A stretch of DNA of 64,000 nucleotides, taken from NCBI GenBank assembly GCA_963716855.1, contig CAVQUV010000032.1:124001-188000 (forward strand), written 5' to 3'. Made by a program: the position numbers and the translations under genes. Shown here piece after piece: positions 45,546-54,997 of the stretch. The notes under the pieces were generated by a model, which did not search any database, was not told where the DNA came from, and saw only the letters and a list, made by a program, of their open reading frames with translations. Numbering within the stretch: the stretch's first letter is position 1; the number at the start of each line of letters is the position of its first letter. Origin of the DNA: JAGVSZ01 sp963716855. Lineage in GTDB: Bacteria; Pseudomonadota; Gammaproteobacteria; Burkholderiales; SG8-39.

Positions 45546-46319
45546 TCAGAGCTGGAGATCGGCGCGCGGCCGGTGGGGCTCATCCTCACCCAGGCGTGCG
45601 CGGATGAGCGCATCCAGGTGCATCAGGTTCGGATCGCGGATCCCGATCGCGGCGAGGCCGTCGATGGTCTGGCGCAGGTAGTCGATCCCGGTGCCGATCT
45701 TGCCGTGGGCATGGACGAGGCGCTCGACGATGACCTCGGCCGCCAGACGGCCGGTATATCCCGAACGCTCGCGGTGCACGACGAACGCCAGGGCGCGGAG
45801 GGTGCGCGCACCGTGGGTGACGAGCACCCAGCGCGGCGCGTACGAGCCGAGCAGCATCTCGCGGCGCCAGAGCAGGCGGAGCTCGGGCTCGGCGACGCGC
45901 TCCGGGATGCGGTAGGCCACGCCGGTGCAGCGCCCGCCGCGATCGAGCCCGAGCACCAAACCCGGTTTCTCGGGCGTGCCGCGGTTCACGCGCGAGGCGA
46001 GGCAGAAGCTGCGATGCCAGCCGTGCACGGTTGCGACGACCCGCTCGTCGAACTCGAGCACCGGGTTCCAGATCAGCGAGCCGTAGGCGAACAGCCAGAC
46101 GTCAGGCTGGCGGTGCGGCGCGGCGAGCGCGCCCTGCAGCGACGCCTCCAGCTCCGCCTCCGACAACAGCTCGCCGGCGAGCGGCGACTGCTCGAGCGAT
46201 CGGCGGAGCGCGTTCTCGAGCAGATCCTCGCGGCAGAGCTGCCGCTCCTGCGCCGGGGTCGCTCCGGCCCCGACGAAGGACTCGCCGCGTTCGTCAGTCG
46301 AGTCTGACTTGGATCCCAT
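45546..46319 (-). CDS. ChaC-like gamma-glutamylcyclotransferase (copy 2)
   Basis: A 257-residue ChaC paralogue with an extra N-terminal segment (about 50 residues, charged). VWLFAYGSLIWNPVLEFDERVVATVHGWHRSFCLAS and LVLGLDRGGRCTGVAYRIPERVAEPELRLLWRREMLLGSYAPRW align well with the downstream copy, but many residues outside the core differ, so this is an old tandem duplication. Both keep the YGSL motif, so both may be active, perhaps on different gamma-glutamyl substrates. Confidence 0.87.
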   Translation of the reverse strand: MGSKSDSTDERGESFVGAGATPAQERQLCREDLLENALRRSLEQSPLAGELLSEAELEASLQGALAAPHRQPDVWLFAYGSLIWNPVLEFDERVVATVHGWHRSFCLASRVNRGTPEKPGLVLGLDRGGRCTGVAYRIPERVAEPELRLLWRREMLLGSYAPRWVLVTHGARTLRALAFVVHRERSGYTGRLAAEVIVERLVHAHGKIGTGIDYLRQTIDGLAAIGIRDPNLMHLDALIRARLGEDEPHRPRADLQL

Positions 46320-46387
46320 GTGTTTGACCGGGAGGCCGCAACCGCCAACAATCGTGCCCTTCGCGCTCGACCGTCACGGAGTGGACC

Positions 46388-46942
46388 ATGGCCATCGTCT
46401 CTGGAATCGCGTTCAGCCACGTCGGCATCCACGTGACCGATCTGCAGGGCATGGAGGGATTCTATACGCGCCTTCTCGGGCTGGTCGTGAGCGATCGGGG
46501 GCGACTCGACACCCCGCGCGGCCCGGTGGATCTCGTGTTCCTGTCGGGCAATCCCGACGAACACCATCAGGTCGTACTGTGCTCCGGACGGCCGCCGGAT
46601 CTCGCGTTCAATGTCATCAACCAGCTCTCGTTCAGGGTCGAGACGGTTGCCGCACTGCGCGAGCTCTATGGCCGGCTGCCGTCGGAGCCGGTGAGCGAGA
46701 TCGCCCCGGTCACGCACGGAAACGCCGTGTCGGTCTATTTTCGCGACCCCGAGGGAAATCGCATCGAGCTCTTCTGCGACACGCCTTGGTACGTCACCCA
46801 GCCCGTGCGCGAGCCGATCGACCTGTCGCTCTCCGACGAGACGCTGATGCGAGTCCTGGAGGCCCGGGCGCGCGCGATGCCGGGCTTCAAGCCGCGGTCG
46901 GAGTGGCGCGCCGAGATGGTGCGGCGGATCGGCATTGGATGA
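46388..46942 (+). CDS. VOC family protein
   Basis: A 184-residue vicinal-oxygen-chelate protein (glyoxalase/extradiol dioxygenase superfamily). The metal ligands are probably the histidine in FSHVGIHVTDLQGMEGFYTRLLGL and the glutamate in VYFRDPEGNRIELFCDTPWYVTQP. The latter, together with the helical C-terminus, resembles catechol-2,3-dioxygenase-like proteins. GGAG lies before the ATG. It is the first of three co-oriented genes with a TctC receptor and a molybdenum hydroxylase, so a role in degrading a ring compound is plausible but unproven. Confidence 0.83.
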   Translation: MAIVSGIAFSHVGIHVTDLQGMEGFYTRLLGLVVSDRGRLDTPRGPVDLVFLSGNPDEHHQVVLCSGRPPDLAFNVINQLSFRVETVAALRELYGRLPSEPVSEIAPVTHGNAVSVYFRDPEGNRIELFCDTPWYVTQPVREPIDLSLSDETLMRVLEARARAMPGFKPRSEWRAEMVRRIGIG

Positions 46943-46989
46943 AGCGCGGCTGCAAGAATTCAGCAGCCGTCGGCAACCGGGAGACTTCC

Positions 46990-47958
46990 ATGAGAGTCGT
47001 CGTCGCGCTCTTCTGCGCGGCCTTGTCGATCGCGTCAATTGCCCCGGCCCCTGCACTGGGCCAGGGCTACCCGGACCGTCCGGTACGGATCATCGTCGGC
47101 TTCCCGCCCGGCGGCAGCTCCGACACGGTCGCGCGCGTCGTCGCGGACAAGCTCACCGCCTCGCTCGGGCAGCCGGTCATCGTCGAGAACAAGCCGGGCG
47201 CGGGCGGCGTGACCGCATCGGAGTTCGTCGCCCGAGCATCGAAGGACGGCTACACGCTCCTGCTCGCGACCGCGGGGCATTCGACCGCGGCGGCCATGCG
47301 CAAGCAGCTGCCCTTCGACGCCGTGCGCGACTTCACGTGGATCTCGATCGTCACGACCTACCCGTTCGTCATCGCGACTGCGCCGGGCGCGCCGTACGGG
47401 TCGCTCGCCGAGCTGATCGCCGCGGCAAAGGCGGCGCCCGGGAAGATCACCTATTCCTCCGCTGGCGTCGGCACCAGCCATCACCTGCTCGGCGAATGGC
47501 TCAACGCGGAAGCCGGAATCGATCTCGTGCACGTGCCCTTCAAGGGCGGCACCTCGCCGCTCACGGAGGTCGTGTCCGGGCGCGTCGACGTCATGTTCGA
47601 GACGATGACCTTGACGCTGCCGCAGATCAAAGCGGGGAAGCTGAAGGCGCTGGCCGTGACCTCGCCGGGTCCGGTCGACTTCCTGCCCGGCGTGCCGGCG
47701 GCGCGCCAGACGGTACCCGGCTTCGTGCTGCAGTCCTGGCTCGGCATCGCCGCGCCGGCGGACCTTCCGCCCGCGGTGCTCGACCGGATCGGCCGCGATC
47801 TACGCGCGGCGCTCGAGACGCCGGAGGTGCGCAAGCGTCTGGCTGATCTCGGCGGCACGGCGGCGCCGGTCACGCCCGAGGCGATGCGCGCGCAGGTCGA
47901 AGGGGAAATCGCCCGCTGGCGCGCGCTCGTCGAGAGCCGGAAGATCGAGCGGCAGTAG
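46990..47958 (+). CDS. TctC/Bug-type periplasmic substrate-binding protein
   Basis: A 322-residue Bug-family receptor. The signal peptide is MRVVVALFCAALSIASIAPAPALG; the core has YPDRPVRIIVGFPPGGSSDTVARVVADKL, NKPGAGGVTASEFVARASKDGYTLLLAT and LVHVPFKGGTSPLTEV. GGGAG precedes the ATG. It probably captures a carboxylated substrate for the pathway that includes the neighbouring VOC protein and the molybdenum hydroxylase. No TctA/TctB permease is present. Confidence 0.88.
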   Translation: MRVVVALFCAALSIASIAPAPALGQGYPDRPVRIIVGFPPGGSSDTVARVVADKLTASLGQPVIVENKPGAGGVTASEFVARASKDGYTLLLATAGHSTAAAMRKQLPFDAVRDFTWISIVTTYPFVIATAPGAPYGSLAELIAAAKAAPGKITYSSAGVGTSHHLLGEWLNAEAGIDLVHVPFKGGTSPLTEVVSGRVDVMFETMTLTLPQIKAGKLKALAVTSPGPVDFLPGVPAARQTVPGFVLQSWLGIAAPADLPPAVLDRIGRDLRAALETPEVRKRLADLGGTAAPVTPEAMRAQVEGEIARWRALVESRKIERQ

Positions 47959-48058
47959 GGGCGGCCAAAGTCGGCGTTGCGCGCACGGCGCGCGTCGGGC
48001 GACAATCGGCCGTCGTTGCGTGATTGCTACCTCCCTTTCTCCCGCTCCCCGGACACTT

Positions 48059-50339
48059 ATGGCCAAGTTCGCTCTCGGACAATCCGTCACCCGCTTCGAA
48101 GACGTCGCACTCGTTCAAGGGCGCGGCCGCTACGCCGACGACGTGCGGCCTCCCCAACGAAGCGCACGCGTACGTGCTGCGCTCGCCGCACGCGCACGCC
48201 GCGATCCGCCGGATCGACGCGACGGCGGCGCGCAAGGCGCCGGGCGTGCTCGCCGTGCTGACCGGCGCGGATGTGACGGCCGACGGCCTCGGCGATATCC
48301 CGTGCATGATCCCGGTGACCAATCCCGACGGCACGCCGCGCGGCGAGACGCCGCGGCCGCTGCTGGCTGCGGACCGGGTGCGGCACGTCGGCGACCCCGT
48401 TGCGCTGATCGTCGCCGATACGCTCGGGCACGCGAAGGATGCCGCCGAGCTCGTCGAGGTCGACTACGATCCGCTGCCCGCGGTGGCCGATACCTACGGC
48501 GCGACGCGGCCGGGCGCGGCGCTGGTCTGGCCCGACGTCAAGAGCAACATCTGCTTCGAGCTCGCGTACGGGGACGCGAAAGCGGTCGACGCCGCATTCG
48601 GGCGTGCCGCGCGCGTGGTGAGGGTCGAGCTGGAAAACAACCGGCTGGTTGCAAACGCACTCGAGCCGCGGGTGGCGGTCGCCGACTATGACGCGGCGAC
48701 CGACCGCTCGACGCTCTACACGCCGACCCAGGGTCCGCACGTCATCCACGGTCAGATCACCGACGCGATCCTCAAGCTCGACAAGGAGAAATTGCGGGTC
48801 GTCTCCGGCAATGTCGGCGGCGGGTTCGGAATGAAGATCTTCCTGCATCCCGAGCAGCCGCTGGTGGTCTGGGCGTCGCGCAAGCTCAAGCGCGCGGTGC
48901 GCTGGACCGGCGAGCGCAGCGAAACGTTCGTGAGCGACGTGCAGGGTCGCGACAACCACTCGATCGCCGAGCTCGCGCTGGACGCGAATGCAAGGTTTCT
49001 CGGGCTGCGCGTGACGACTTACGCGAGTATGGGCGCGTACCTCTCGAACTTCGGCCCGTTCATTCCGCAGCTCGCGCTGTTCGTTCTGTCGAGCGTCTAC
49101 CGCATCGCGGCGATCACGCTGAACGTGAAGGGGGTGCTCACGAATACGGTGCCGGTGGATGCCTACCGCGGTGCCGGCCGGCCCGAGGGGATCTACCTCG
49201 TCGAGCGCGTGGTCGACGTCGCTGCGCGCGAGCTCGGGCTCGCGCCGGACGAGATCCGCCGGCGCAACTTCATCGACAAGTTTCCCTACCAGACGCCGGT
49301 CGAGAGCGAGTACGACAGCGGCGACTTCGACGGGGCGATGCGGCTCGCGATGCGCAAGGCCGATTGGGCGGGGTTCGCGGCGCGGCGCGAGGGCGCAGCG
49401 AAGCTCGGGCGCCTGCGCGGCATCGGGCTCGCGATGTACATCGAGCGCTGCGGCGGCGGCAACGGCGACACGATCACGCTCAAGGTCGGCGGCGACGGCA
49501 AGGCGACGGTGATCTCCGGGATGCAGGACAACGGCCAGGGGCACGTCACGAGCTTCAAGCAGGTGCTGTCCGAGAAGCTCGGCATCGACGCGGAAACGAT
49601 CGAGGTCGTGCAGGGCGACACCGACATCGTGCCGAACGGCCTGACCGGCGGCAGCCGCTTCCTCGCGATCGGCGGCGTCGCGGCGATCGCCGCGGCGGAC
49701 GAGGCGGTGGCGAAAGGCCAGGAGACCGCGGCGAGCATGCTCGAGGCGGCGGCCGCGGACATCGAGTACCGCGATGGCGCGTACTGGATCGCGGGCACGG
49801 ATCGCGGTGTGTCGATCTTCCAGGTCGCGAAGAAAGCGGGCGGGCTCGTGGCGACGCATACGCGCAACCCGGACAAGTACACGTATCCGAACGGCTGCCA
49901 CATCGTGGAGGTCGAGGTCGATCCGGACACGGGCGCGACCGCGATCGAGCGCTACACCATCGTCGACGACTTCGGACGCACGGTGAATCCGCTGCTCGCC
50001 GAAGGCCAGATCCACGGCGGGACGGTGCAGGGCGTCGGGCAGGCGCTCCTCGAGCACGCATACTACGACCCGGAGAGCGGTCAGCTGCTCGCGGGCTCGT
50101 TCATGGACTACGCGATGCCGCGCGCCGACGACGTGCCGTCGTTCGACTGCGAGTTCCGCAATGTGCCGTGCACCGGCAATCCGCTCGGCGTGAAGGGCGC
50201 GGGCGAGGCTGGCGCGGTCGGTGCGCCGGCGGCGGTGGTGAATGCGGTGGTCGACGCGCTCCACGCCCGCACCGGGCTCAAGCACATCGACATGCCGACG
50301 ACGCGCGAGAAAGTGTGGAGAGCGCTGCGCGGCGCGTGA
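48059..50339 (+). CDS. Xanthine dehydrogenase-family molybdopterin subunit, apparent N-terminal frameshift
   Basis: About 760 residues of the large molybdenum-binding subunit of a xanthine dehydrogenase/CO dehydrogenase-type hydroxylase. The ATG at 48059 gives MAKFALGQSVTRFEDVALVQ, then GRGRYADDV. One extra base at about 48146 must be skipped to continue with GLPNEAHAYVLRSPHAHAAI and the rest. GGGFGMK, AYRGAGRPEGIY, GDTDIVPNGLTGGSR and KGAGEAGAVGAPAA (catalytic-Glu region) are intact. The FAD and 2Fe-2S subunits are not nearby, so partners must be encoded elsewhere. Substrate unknown, perhaps an N-heterocycle. Confidence 0.83.
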
Positions 50340-50359
50340 CCGCCGCGACTCGGGTCGCG

Positions 50360-50779
50360 TCAGCCGCCGCGCCGCAGGACGAGAAACGTTCCGCTTCCAC
50401 GCGCGATCCGCTCGCCCGCGTGATAGACGAAGCAGTTGACGAACGCCATCTGCCGGCCCGGACGCATGACGTCCACCCGGGCCTCGATCCAGTCGCCGAC
50501 GCGCGCGTTGCCGGCAAAGTCCACCGAGAGGTTGGTCGTGACCAGCTGCCGCGGCGGATCGGTTACGAAGCGCGCGGCGTAGCCCATCGCGAAGTCGACC
50601 AGCGTGCAGATCATGCCGCCGTGGACGATGCCGTGCGTGTTCAGGTGCTTCTGCGCGACGACCATCCCGACGTGAAACGCGTCGGGCTCGCTCTTCTTGT
50701 AGAGCGGACCGACAAGCGCGTGAAACGGGCTCATCGAGTCGAGCAGGTCGTACCCCGGTGGGACGGCGGATGCGGTCAA
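50360..50779 (-). CDS. PaaI-family hotdog thioesterase
   Basis: A 139-residue hotdog-fold acyl-CoA thioesterase. THGIVHGGMICTLVDFAMGYAA holds the HGG and catalytic Asp motif, and LVTTNLSVDFAGNARVGDWIEA is typical. The start is read as TTG 50779, overlapping the TGA of the HutD gene (TTGA), with GGAGCG just upstream. In the operon with indolepyruvate oxidoreductase it could hydrolyse the aryl-acetyl-CoA or acyl-CoA formed; this is inference. Confidence 0.85.
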   Translation of the reverse strand: MTASAVPPGYDLLDSMSPFHALVGPLYKKSEPDAFHVGMVVAQKHLNTHGIVHGGMICTLVDFAMGYAARFVTDPPRQLVTTNLSVDFAGNARVGDWIEARVDVMRPGRQMAFVNCFVYHAGERIARGSGTFLVLRRGG

Positions 50780-51387
50780 GGGCGCTCCGCATGCAGGCGC
50801 ACCAGCGCGAGCCGCGCGGAGCGTCCCCCCGCCGGCGCAATCGCGATCTCGGTGGCGCCGTCCTCGTCGATCAGGATCGAGTCGTCCGCCGCGAGCGTCG
50901 CCTTGCCCCATCGGCCCCAGGCCTCGACCGGGCCGCGCGCGACGTAGACGAGCAGCGTCTCGCCCGCGGGCTTCGCGACCGACTGCGCCGCGGCCGCCTC
51001 GACGATCTCGAGCCGCGCACCGGCGCGTCCGCGGCGGGTCATCACGTTGAACACCTCGACGGGGCCATCCCGCAGAACGCACTCGACATCCCACTCGCCG
51101 CGGAAGGCGAACGGCTCGAGGGGGGCATCGATCGGTTGGTCAAACGCAAGCCCTTCGTTGTCGCTGCGAATGCTCAGCGTAAGGCCGTTGCCGGTCACCA
51201 GCATGAACTGCCGGTCCAGCCCGGGGAAGCTGGAGAACGGTCCGTCGGCGGCGATCTCGGGGCGGCTGACCTGCCAGTCGAACGTGTCGTAGCCCCGGCC
51301 CGCGGGAGACGCCGCGATCTGGCGCGCGATCCCGCGGCCGTTCTTCCACGGGATCGCCTTGTAGTCGGAGCGCCGCAGGATATTCAA
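50776..51387 (-). CDS. HutD/Ves family protein
   Basis: A 203-residue bicupin of the HutD/Ves family (ILRRSDYKAIPWKNGRGIARQIAASPAG ... DWQVSRPEIAADGPFSSFPGLDRQFMLVTG). HutD is linked to histidine utilisation and may bind small metabolites such as formylglutamate; its exact role is unsettled. The start is TTG 51387 overlapping the stop of the oxidoreductase gene (TTGA), and its own stop overlaps the PaaI start in the same way. No hut genes are in this window. Confidence 0.83.
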   Translation of the reverse strand: MNILRRSDYKAIPWKNGRGIARQIAASPAGRGYDTFDWQVSRPEIAADGPFSSFPGLDRQFMLVTGNGLTLSIRSDNEGLAFDQPIDAPLEPFAFRGEWDVECVLRDGPVEVFNVMTRRGRAGARLEIVEAAAAQSVAKPAGETLLVYVARGPVEAWGRWGKATLAADDSILIDEDGATEIAIAPAGGRSARLALVRLHAERP

Positions 51388-54300
51388 GCCGCCTTCGCCG
51401 GCGCGGGCGCGCGCGAGCGGAACGAGGCGAGCAGGTCCGCCTCCTTTGCCTTCGCCGCCTTCAGGTGGCGCAGCTTCACATGTCCGTAGCCGCGGATTTC
51501 CTCGGGGACGCTGGCGATCGCGACAGCGGTTGCATGCCGGTCGCGGTCGAGCTTCGCGAGGAGCTCTTCGATCGTGCGCTCGTAGTCGGCGATCAGTTGC
51601 CGCTCCATGCGGCGCTCGTCGGTCTTGCCGAACACGTCGAACGCGGTGCCGCGCAGGCCTTTCAACTTTGCGAGCAGCTTGAACGCGGGGAGCATCCACG
51701 GCCCGAACTCGGACTTCTTCGCTTCGCCGGTGACCGGATCGGGCTTGTTGAGCCGCGGCGGCGCGAGGTGGAACTTCAGCTTGAAGTCGCCGTCGAACAT
51801 CGCGTTCACGCGCTGGAGGAACTCGGGCCGCGTGTACAGGCGTGCGACTTCGTACTCGTCTTTGTACGCCATCAACTTGAAGTAGTAGCGCACGACCGCA
51901 TCCGCGAGCTTCGTGCCCAGACCTTGCCCCGTCTCGGCCGCGCGCACGCGGTCGACGAGTGCCCGGTAGCGTGCCGCGTACTTCGCGTCCTGGTATTCCG
52001 TGAGGAACTCGACCCGGCGGGCGATTGATTCGTCGAGCGTGCGCGCGAGCCGGCCTTCCAGCGGGATCACTGCCGACGGGGCGGCATGCTTCTCGACTGC
52101 GGCGGGATCGTGCGCGGCATAGCGGCCCCAGAGGAAGCTCTTGCGATTGGCCTCGACCGCGACGCCGTTCAGCTCGACCGCACGCAGAATCGCATCTTCC
52201 GACACCGGCACCAGGCCCTTCTGCCACGCAAAGCCGAGCATGAACATGTTCGTGGCGATCGCGTCGCCCATCAGCGCGGTCGCCACCCGGGATGCGTCGA
52301 CGAACGTGGCGTTGCCCGCGCCGACACCTTCGACGATGGCGCGCTCCATCGCACCTTGCGGAAACTGCCAGTCCGGCTTGTGCGTGAACTCGGCGGTCGG
52401 CGCGCACGCGCTGTTGACCGCGGCGCGCGTGTGGCCCGCATGCATCTTGGATAACGCCTCGCCGCTCGCAGACACGACGAGGTCGCAGCCGATCACCGCC
52501 TCCGCGCCCCCGGCCGTGATGCGCGGCGCGTGCAGCTGCTCGGGACGCTGCGCGATCCGCACGTACGAGACGACCGCGCCGTTCTTCTGGGCGAGCCCGG
52601 TCTGGTCGAGGACGGTCACACCCTTGCCTTCGAGGTGCGCCGCCATGCCGAGGATCTGCCCGATCGTGATGACGCCCGTGCCGCCGATGCCGGTGACGAG
52701 GACGTCGTGCGAATCCTCGAGAGTCGGCAGCACTGGCACGGGCAGAGGCGGAATCTCGGTGTCCCGACCGCTCGCGACCCCCTTCCGCAGCGTGCCGCCC
52801 TCGACCGTCACGAAGCTCGGGCAGAACCCCTTGACGCACGAGTAGTCCTTGTTGCACGAGGACTGGTTGATCTGGCGCTTGCGTCCGAACTCGGTCTCGA
52901 GCGGCTCGACCGATACGCAATTCGATTTTTCGCCACAGTCGCCGCAGCCTTCGCACACCGCCTCGTTTATGAACGCGCGCTTCGCGGGATCGGGGAACGT
53001 GCCGCGCTTGCGGCGGCGGCGCTTTTCCGCCGCGCACGTCTGGTCGTAGATCAGCACCGACACGCCGGCGTGCTCGCGCAACTCGCGCTGGGCGGCGTCG
53101 AGCTCGTCGCGGTGCCGCACCGGCACGCCGCCGGGCAGGGCGACGGACCGGTACTTCTGGGGCTCGTCGGTGACCACGACGATGCGGTCGACGCCTTCGG
53201 CAGCGACCTGCGCGACGATCATCGGGACCGAGAGCGGGCCGTCCACCTTCTGGCCCCCGGTCATCGCAACCGCGTCGTTGTAGAGGATCTTGTACGTGAT
53301 CGGCGCCTTCGCCGCGACCGCCGCGCGGATGGCGAGCAGGCCGGAGTGGTAGTAAGTGCCGTCGCCAAGGTTCGCGAAGACGTGCTGTTCCGTAGTGAAC
53401 GGAAACTGGCCGCACCACGCAACGCCTTCACCGCCCATGTGGCTGAAAGTCGCGGTCCTGCGGTCCGGCATCCACTGCGCCATGTAGTGGCAGCCGATGC
53501 CGGCGAGCGCGCGGCTGCCCTCGGGCACGTTGGTCGACGTGTTGTGCGGACAGCCGGAACAGAAGTAGGGAATGCGCTGGATCGCGATCGGCGTCGACGG
53601 CCGCCTGAGGGCCGCTTCCTTCGCCTCCAGAAACGCCAGCCGCGCCTTGATCCGGTCCGATGTGTAGAACTTCGCGACGCGCTGGGCGATCACGCGCGCA
53701 ACCAGCGCCGGCGTGAGCTCGCCAGTCGTCGGCAGCAGCATCTCGGCCTGGGGCACGTCCCACTCGCCGTGGGCGTCGAATTTGCCGACCACGCGGGGCC
53801 GGTCGGTGTCGGGGAGGTTGTAGAGCTGTTCCTTGAGCTGGTACTCGACGAGCTGCCGCTTCTCCTCGACGACGAGGATCTCCTCGAGGCCGCGCGCGAA
53901 TGCGGCGATGCCACTCGGCTCGAGCGGCCACGGCATGCCGACCTTGTAGAGCTTGATCCCGATCTCGGCGGCGAGCCGTGCGTCGATCCCGAGCTCGTCG
54001 AACGCCTGCCGGACGTCGTTGTACGCCTTGCCGGTCGTCACGATGCCGAGCCGCGCCTTGGGTGCGTCCCACACCGTCCAGTTGAGGTCGTTCGCGCGCA
54101 CGTACGCGAGCGCGGCGAAGAGCTTGTGATGGTAGAGGCGCCGCTCCTGCTCGATGAATCCGAGGTACTCCGGCCAGCGGATCCCCACGCCGCCTTGCGG
54201 CATCGGGAAGTCCTCCGGAAGGCGGATCTGCACCCGTTCCGGATCAACGTAGACCGAGGCCGAGCTCTCCACGACGTCGGTGACGCACTTGAACCCCACC

Positions 54301-54899
54301 CAGCAGCCCGAGAAGCGGCTCATCGCGAAGCCGTGCTGCCCGAAGTCGATGTACTCCTGCACCGTCGAGGGCGACAACACCGGCATCCCGACGGCCTTGA
54401 AGATGAAGTCGGACTGCGCTGCCTGCGTCGAGGACTTCGCGCCGTGGTCGTCGCCCGCGAGGCAGAGCACGCCGCCGTGTGGCGAAGTGCCCGCCGCATT
54501 GCCATGTCGGAACACGTCGCCGCAGCGATCGACGCCGGGGCCTTTGCCATACCACATCGCGAAGACGCCGTCGTACTTCGCGCCCTGGAACAGATTGAGT
54601 TGCTGCGTTCCCCAAATCGCGGTCGCCGCGAGATCCTCGTTGACGCCCGGCTGGAACACGATGTGGTGTGCGTCCAGGTGCTTCTTGGCGCGGAACAGCC
54701 CCTGGTCGAACATTCCCAGCGGCGAGCCGCGATACCCGGAGATATAGCCCGCGGTGTTGAGACCGGCGGCCAGATCACGCGTCCGCTGCAGCATCGGCAG
54801 GCGGATCAGCGCTTGTGTGCCGGTGAGGTAAAGACGCCCGCGATCGACGGTGTACCTGTCGTCGAGAGAAACGTTGGCGAGGTCGAGGGGGGCGTTCAT
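51384..54899 (-). CDS. Indolepyruvate ferredoxin oxidoreductase, fused subunits
   Basis: A 1171-residue protein combining the alpha (thiamine-diphosphate) and beta (gamma-type acceptor) parts of indolepyruvate:ferredoxin oxidoreductase. It oxidatively decarboxylates aryl- or branched-chain 2-oxoacids to acyl-CoA. N-terminal PYR region: GTQALIRLPMLQRTRDLAAGLNTAGYISGYRGSPLG. ThDP part: CSGCPHNTSTNVPEG. Fe-S cluster region: CEGCGDCGEKSNCVSVEPLE and a second CxxxxxCVKGFCP. Oxidoreductase part: VTGIGGTGVITIGQILGMAAHLEGKGVTVLDQTGLAQKNG. A perfect GGAGGTGAT precedes the ATG. First of a three-gene operon with HutD and PaaI proteins. Confidence 0.93.
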   Translation of the reverse strand: MNAPLDLANVSLDDRYTVDRGRLYLTGTQALIRLPMLQRTRDLAAGLNTAGYISGYRGSPLGMFDQGLFRAKKHLDAHHIVFQPGVNEDLAATAIWGTQQLNLFQGAKYDGVFAMWYGKGPGVDRCGDVFRHGNAAGTSPHGGVLCLAGDDHGAKSSTQAAQSDFIFKAVGMPVLSPSTVQEYIDFGQHGFAMSRFSGCWVGFKCVTDVVESSASVYVDPERVQIRLPEDFPMPQGGVGIRWPEYLGFIEQERRLYHHKLFAALAYVRANDLNWTVWDAPKARLGIVTTGKAYNDVRQAFDELGIDARLAAEIGIKLYKVGMPWPLEPSGIAAFARGLEEILVVEEKRQLVEYQLKEQLYNLPDTDRPRVVGKFDAHGEWDVPQAEMLLPTTGELTPALVARVIAQRVAKFYTSDRIKARLAFLEAKEAALRRPSTPIAIQRIPYFCSGCPHNTSTNVPEGSRALAGIGCHYMAQWMPDRRTATFSHMGGEGVAWCGQFPFTTEQHVFANLGDGTYYHSGLLAIRAAVAAKAPITYKILYNDAVAMTGGQKVDGPLSVPMIVAQVAAEGVDRIVVVTDEPQKYRSVALPGGVPVRHRDELDAAQRELREHAGVSVLIYDQTCAAEKRRRRKRGTFPDPAKRAFINEAVCEGCGDCGEKSNCVSVEPLETEFGRKRQINQSSCNKDYSCVKGFCPSFVTVEGGTLRKGVASGRDTEIPPLPVPVLPTLEDSHDVLVTGIGGTGVITIGQILGMAAHLEGKGVTVLDQTGLAQKNGAVVSYVRIAQRPEQLHAPRITAGGAEAVIGCDLVVSASGEALSKMHAGHTRAAVNSACAPTAEFTHKPDWQFPQGAMERAIVEGVGAGNATFVDASRVATALMGDAIATNMFMLGFAWQKGLVPVSEDAILRAVELNGVAVEANRKSFLWGRYAAHDPAAVEKHAAPSAVIPLEGRLARTLDESIARRVEFLTEYQDAKYAARYRALVDRVRAAETGQGLGTKLADAVVRYYFKLMAYKDEYEVARLYTRPEFLQRVNAMFDGDFKLKFHLAPPRLNKPDPVTGEAKKSEFGPWMLPAFKLLAKLKGLRGTAFDVFGKTDERRMERQLIADYERTIEELLAKLDRDRHATAVAIASVPEEIRGYGHVKLRHLKAAKAKEADLLASFRSRAPAPAKAA

Positions 54900-54997
54900 C
54901 GCGGATCACCTCCGGTGGCGACGACGGCGCAGAACGCGATCGACGCGATACCGTTTCGAAGCGCGCCTATTCTAACCGCACCAAAACCGGCGGCCGC

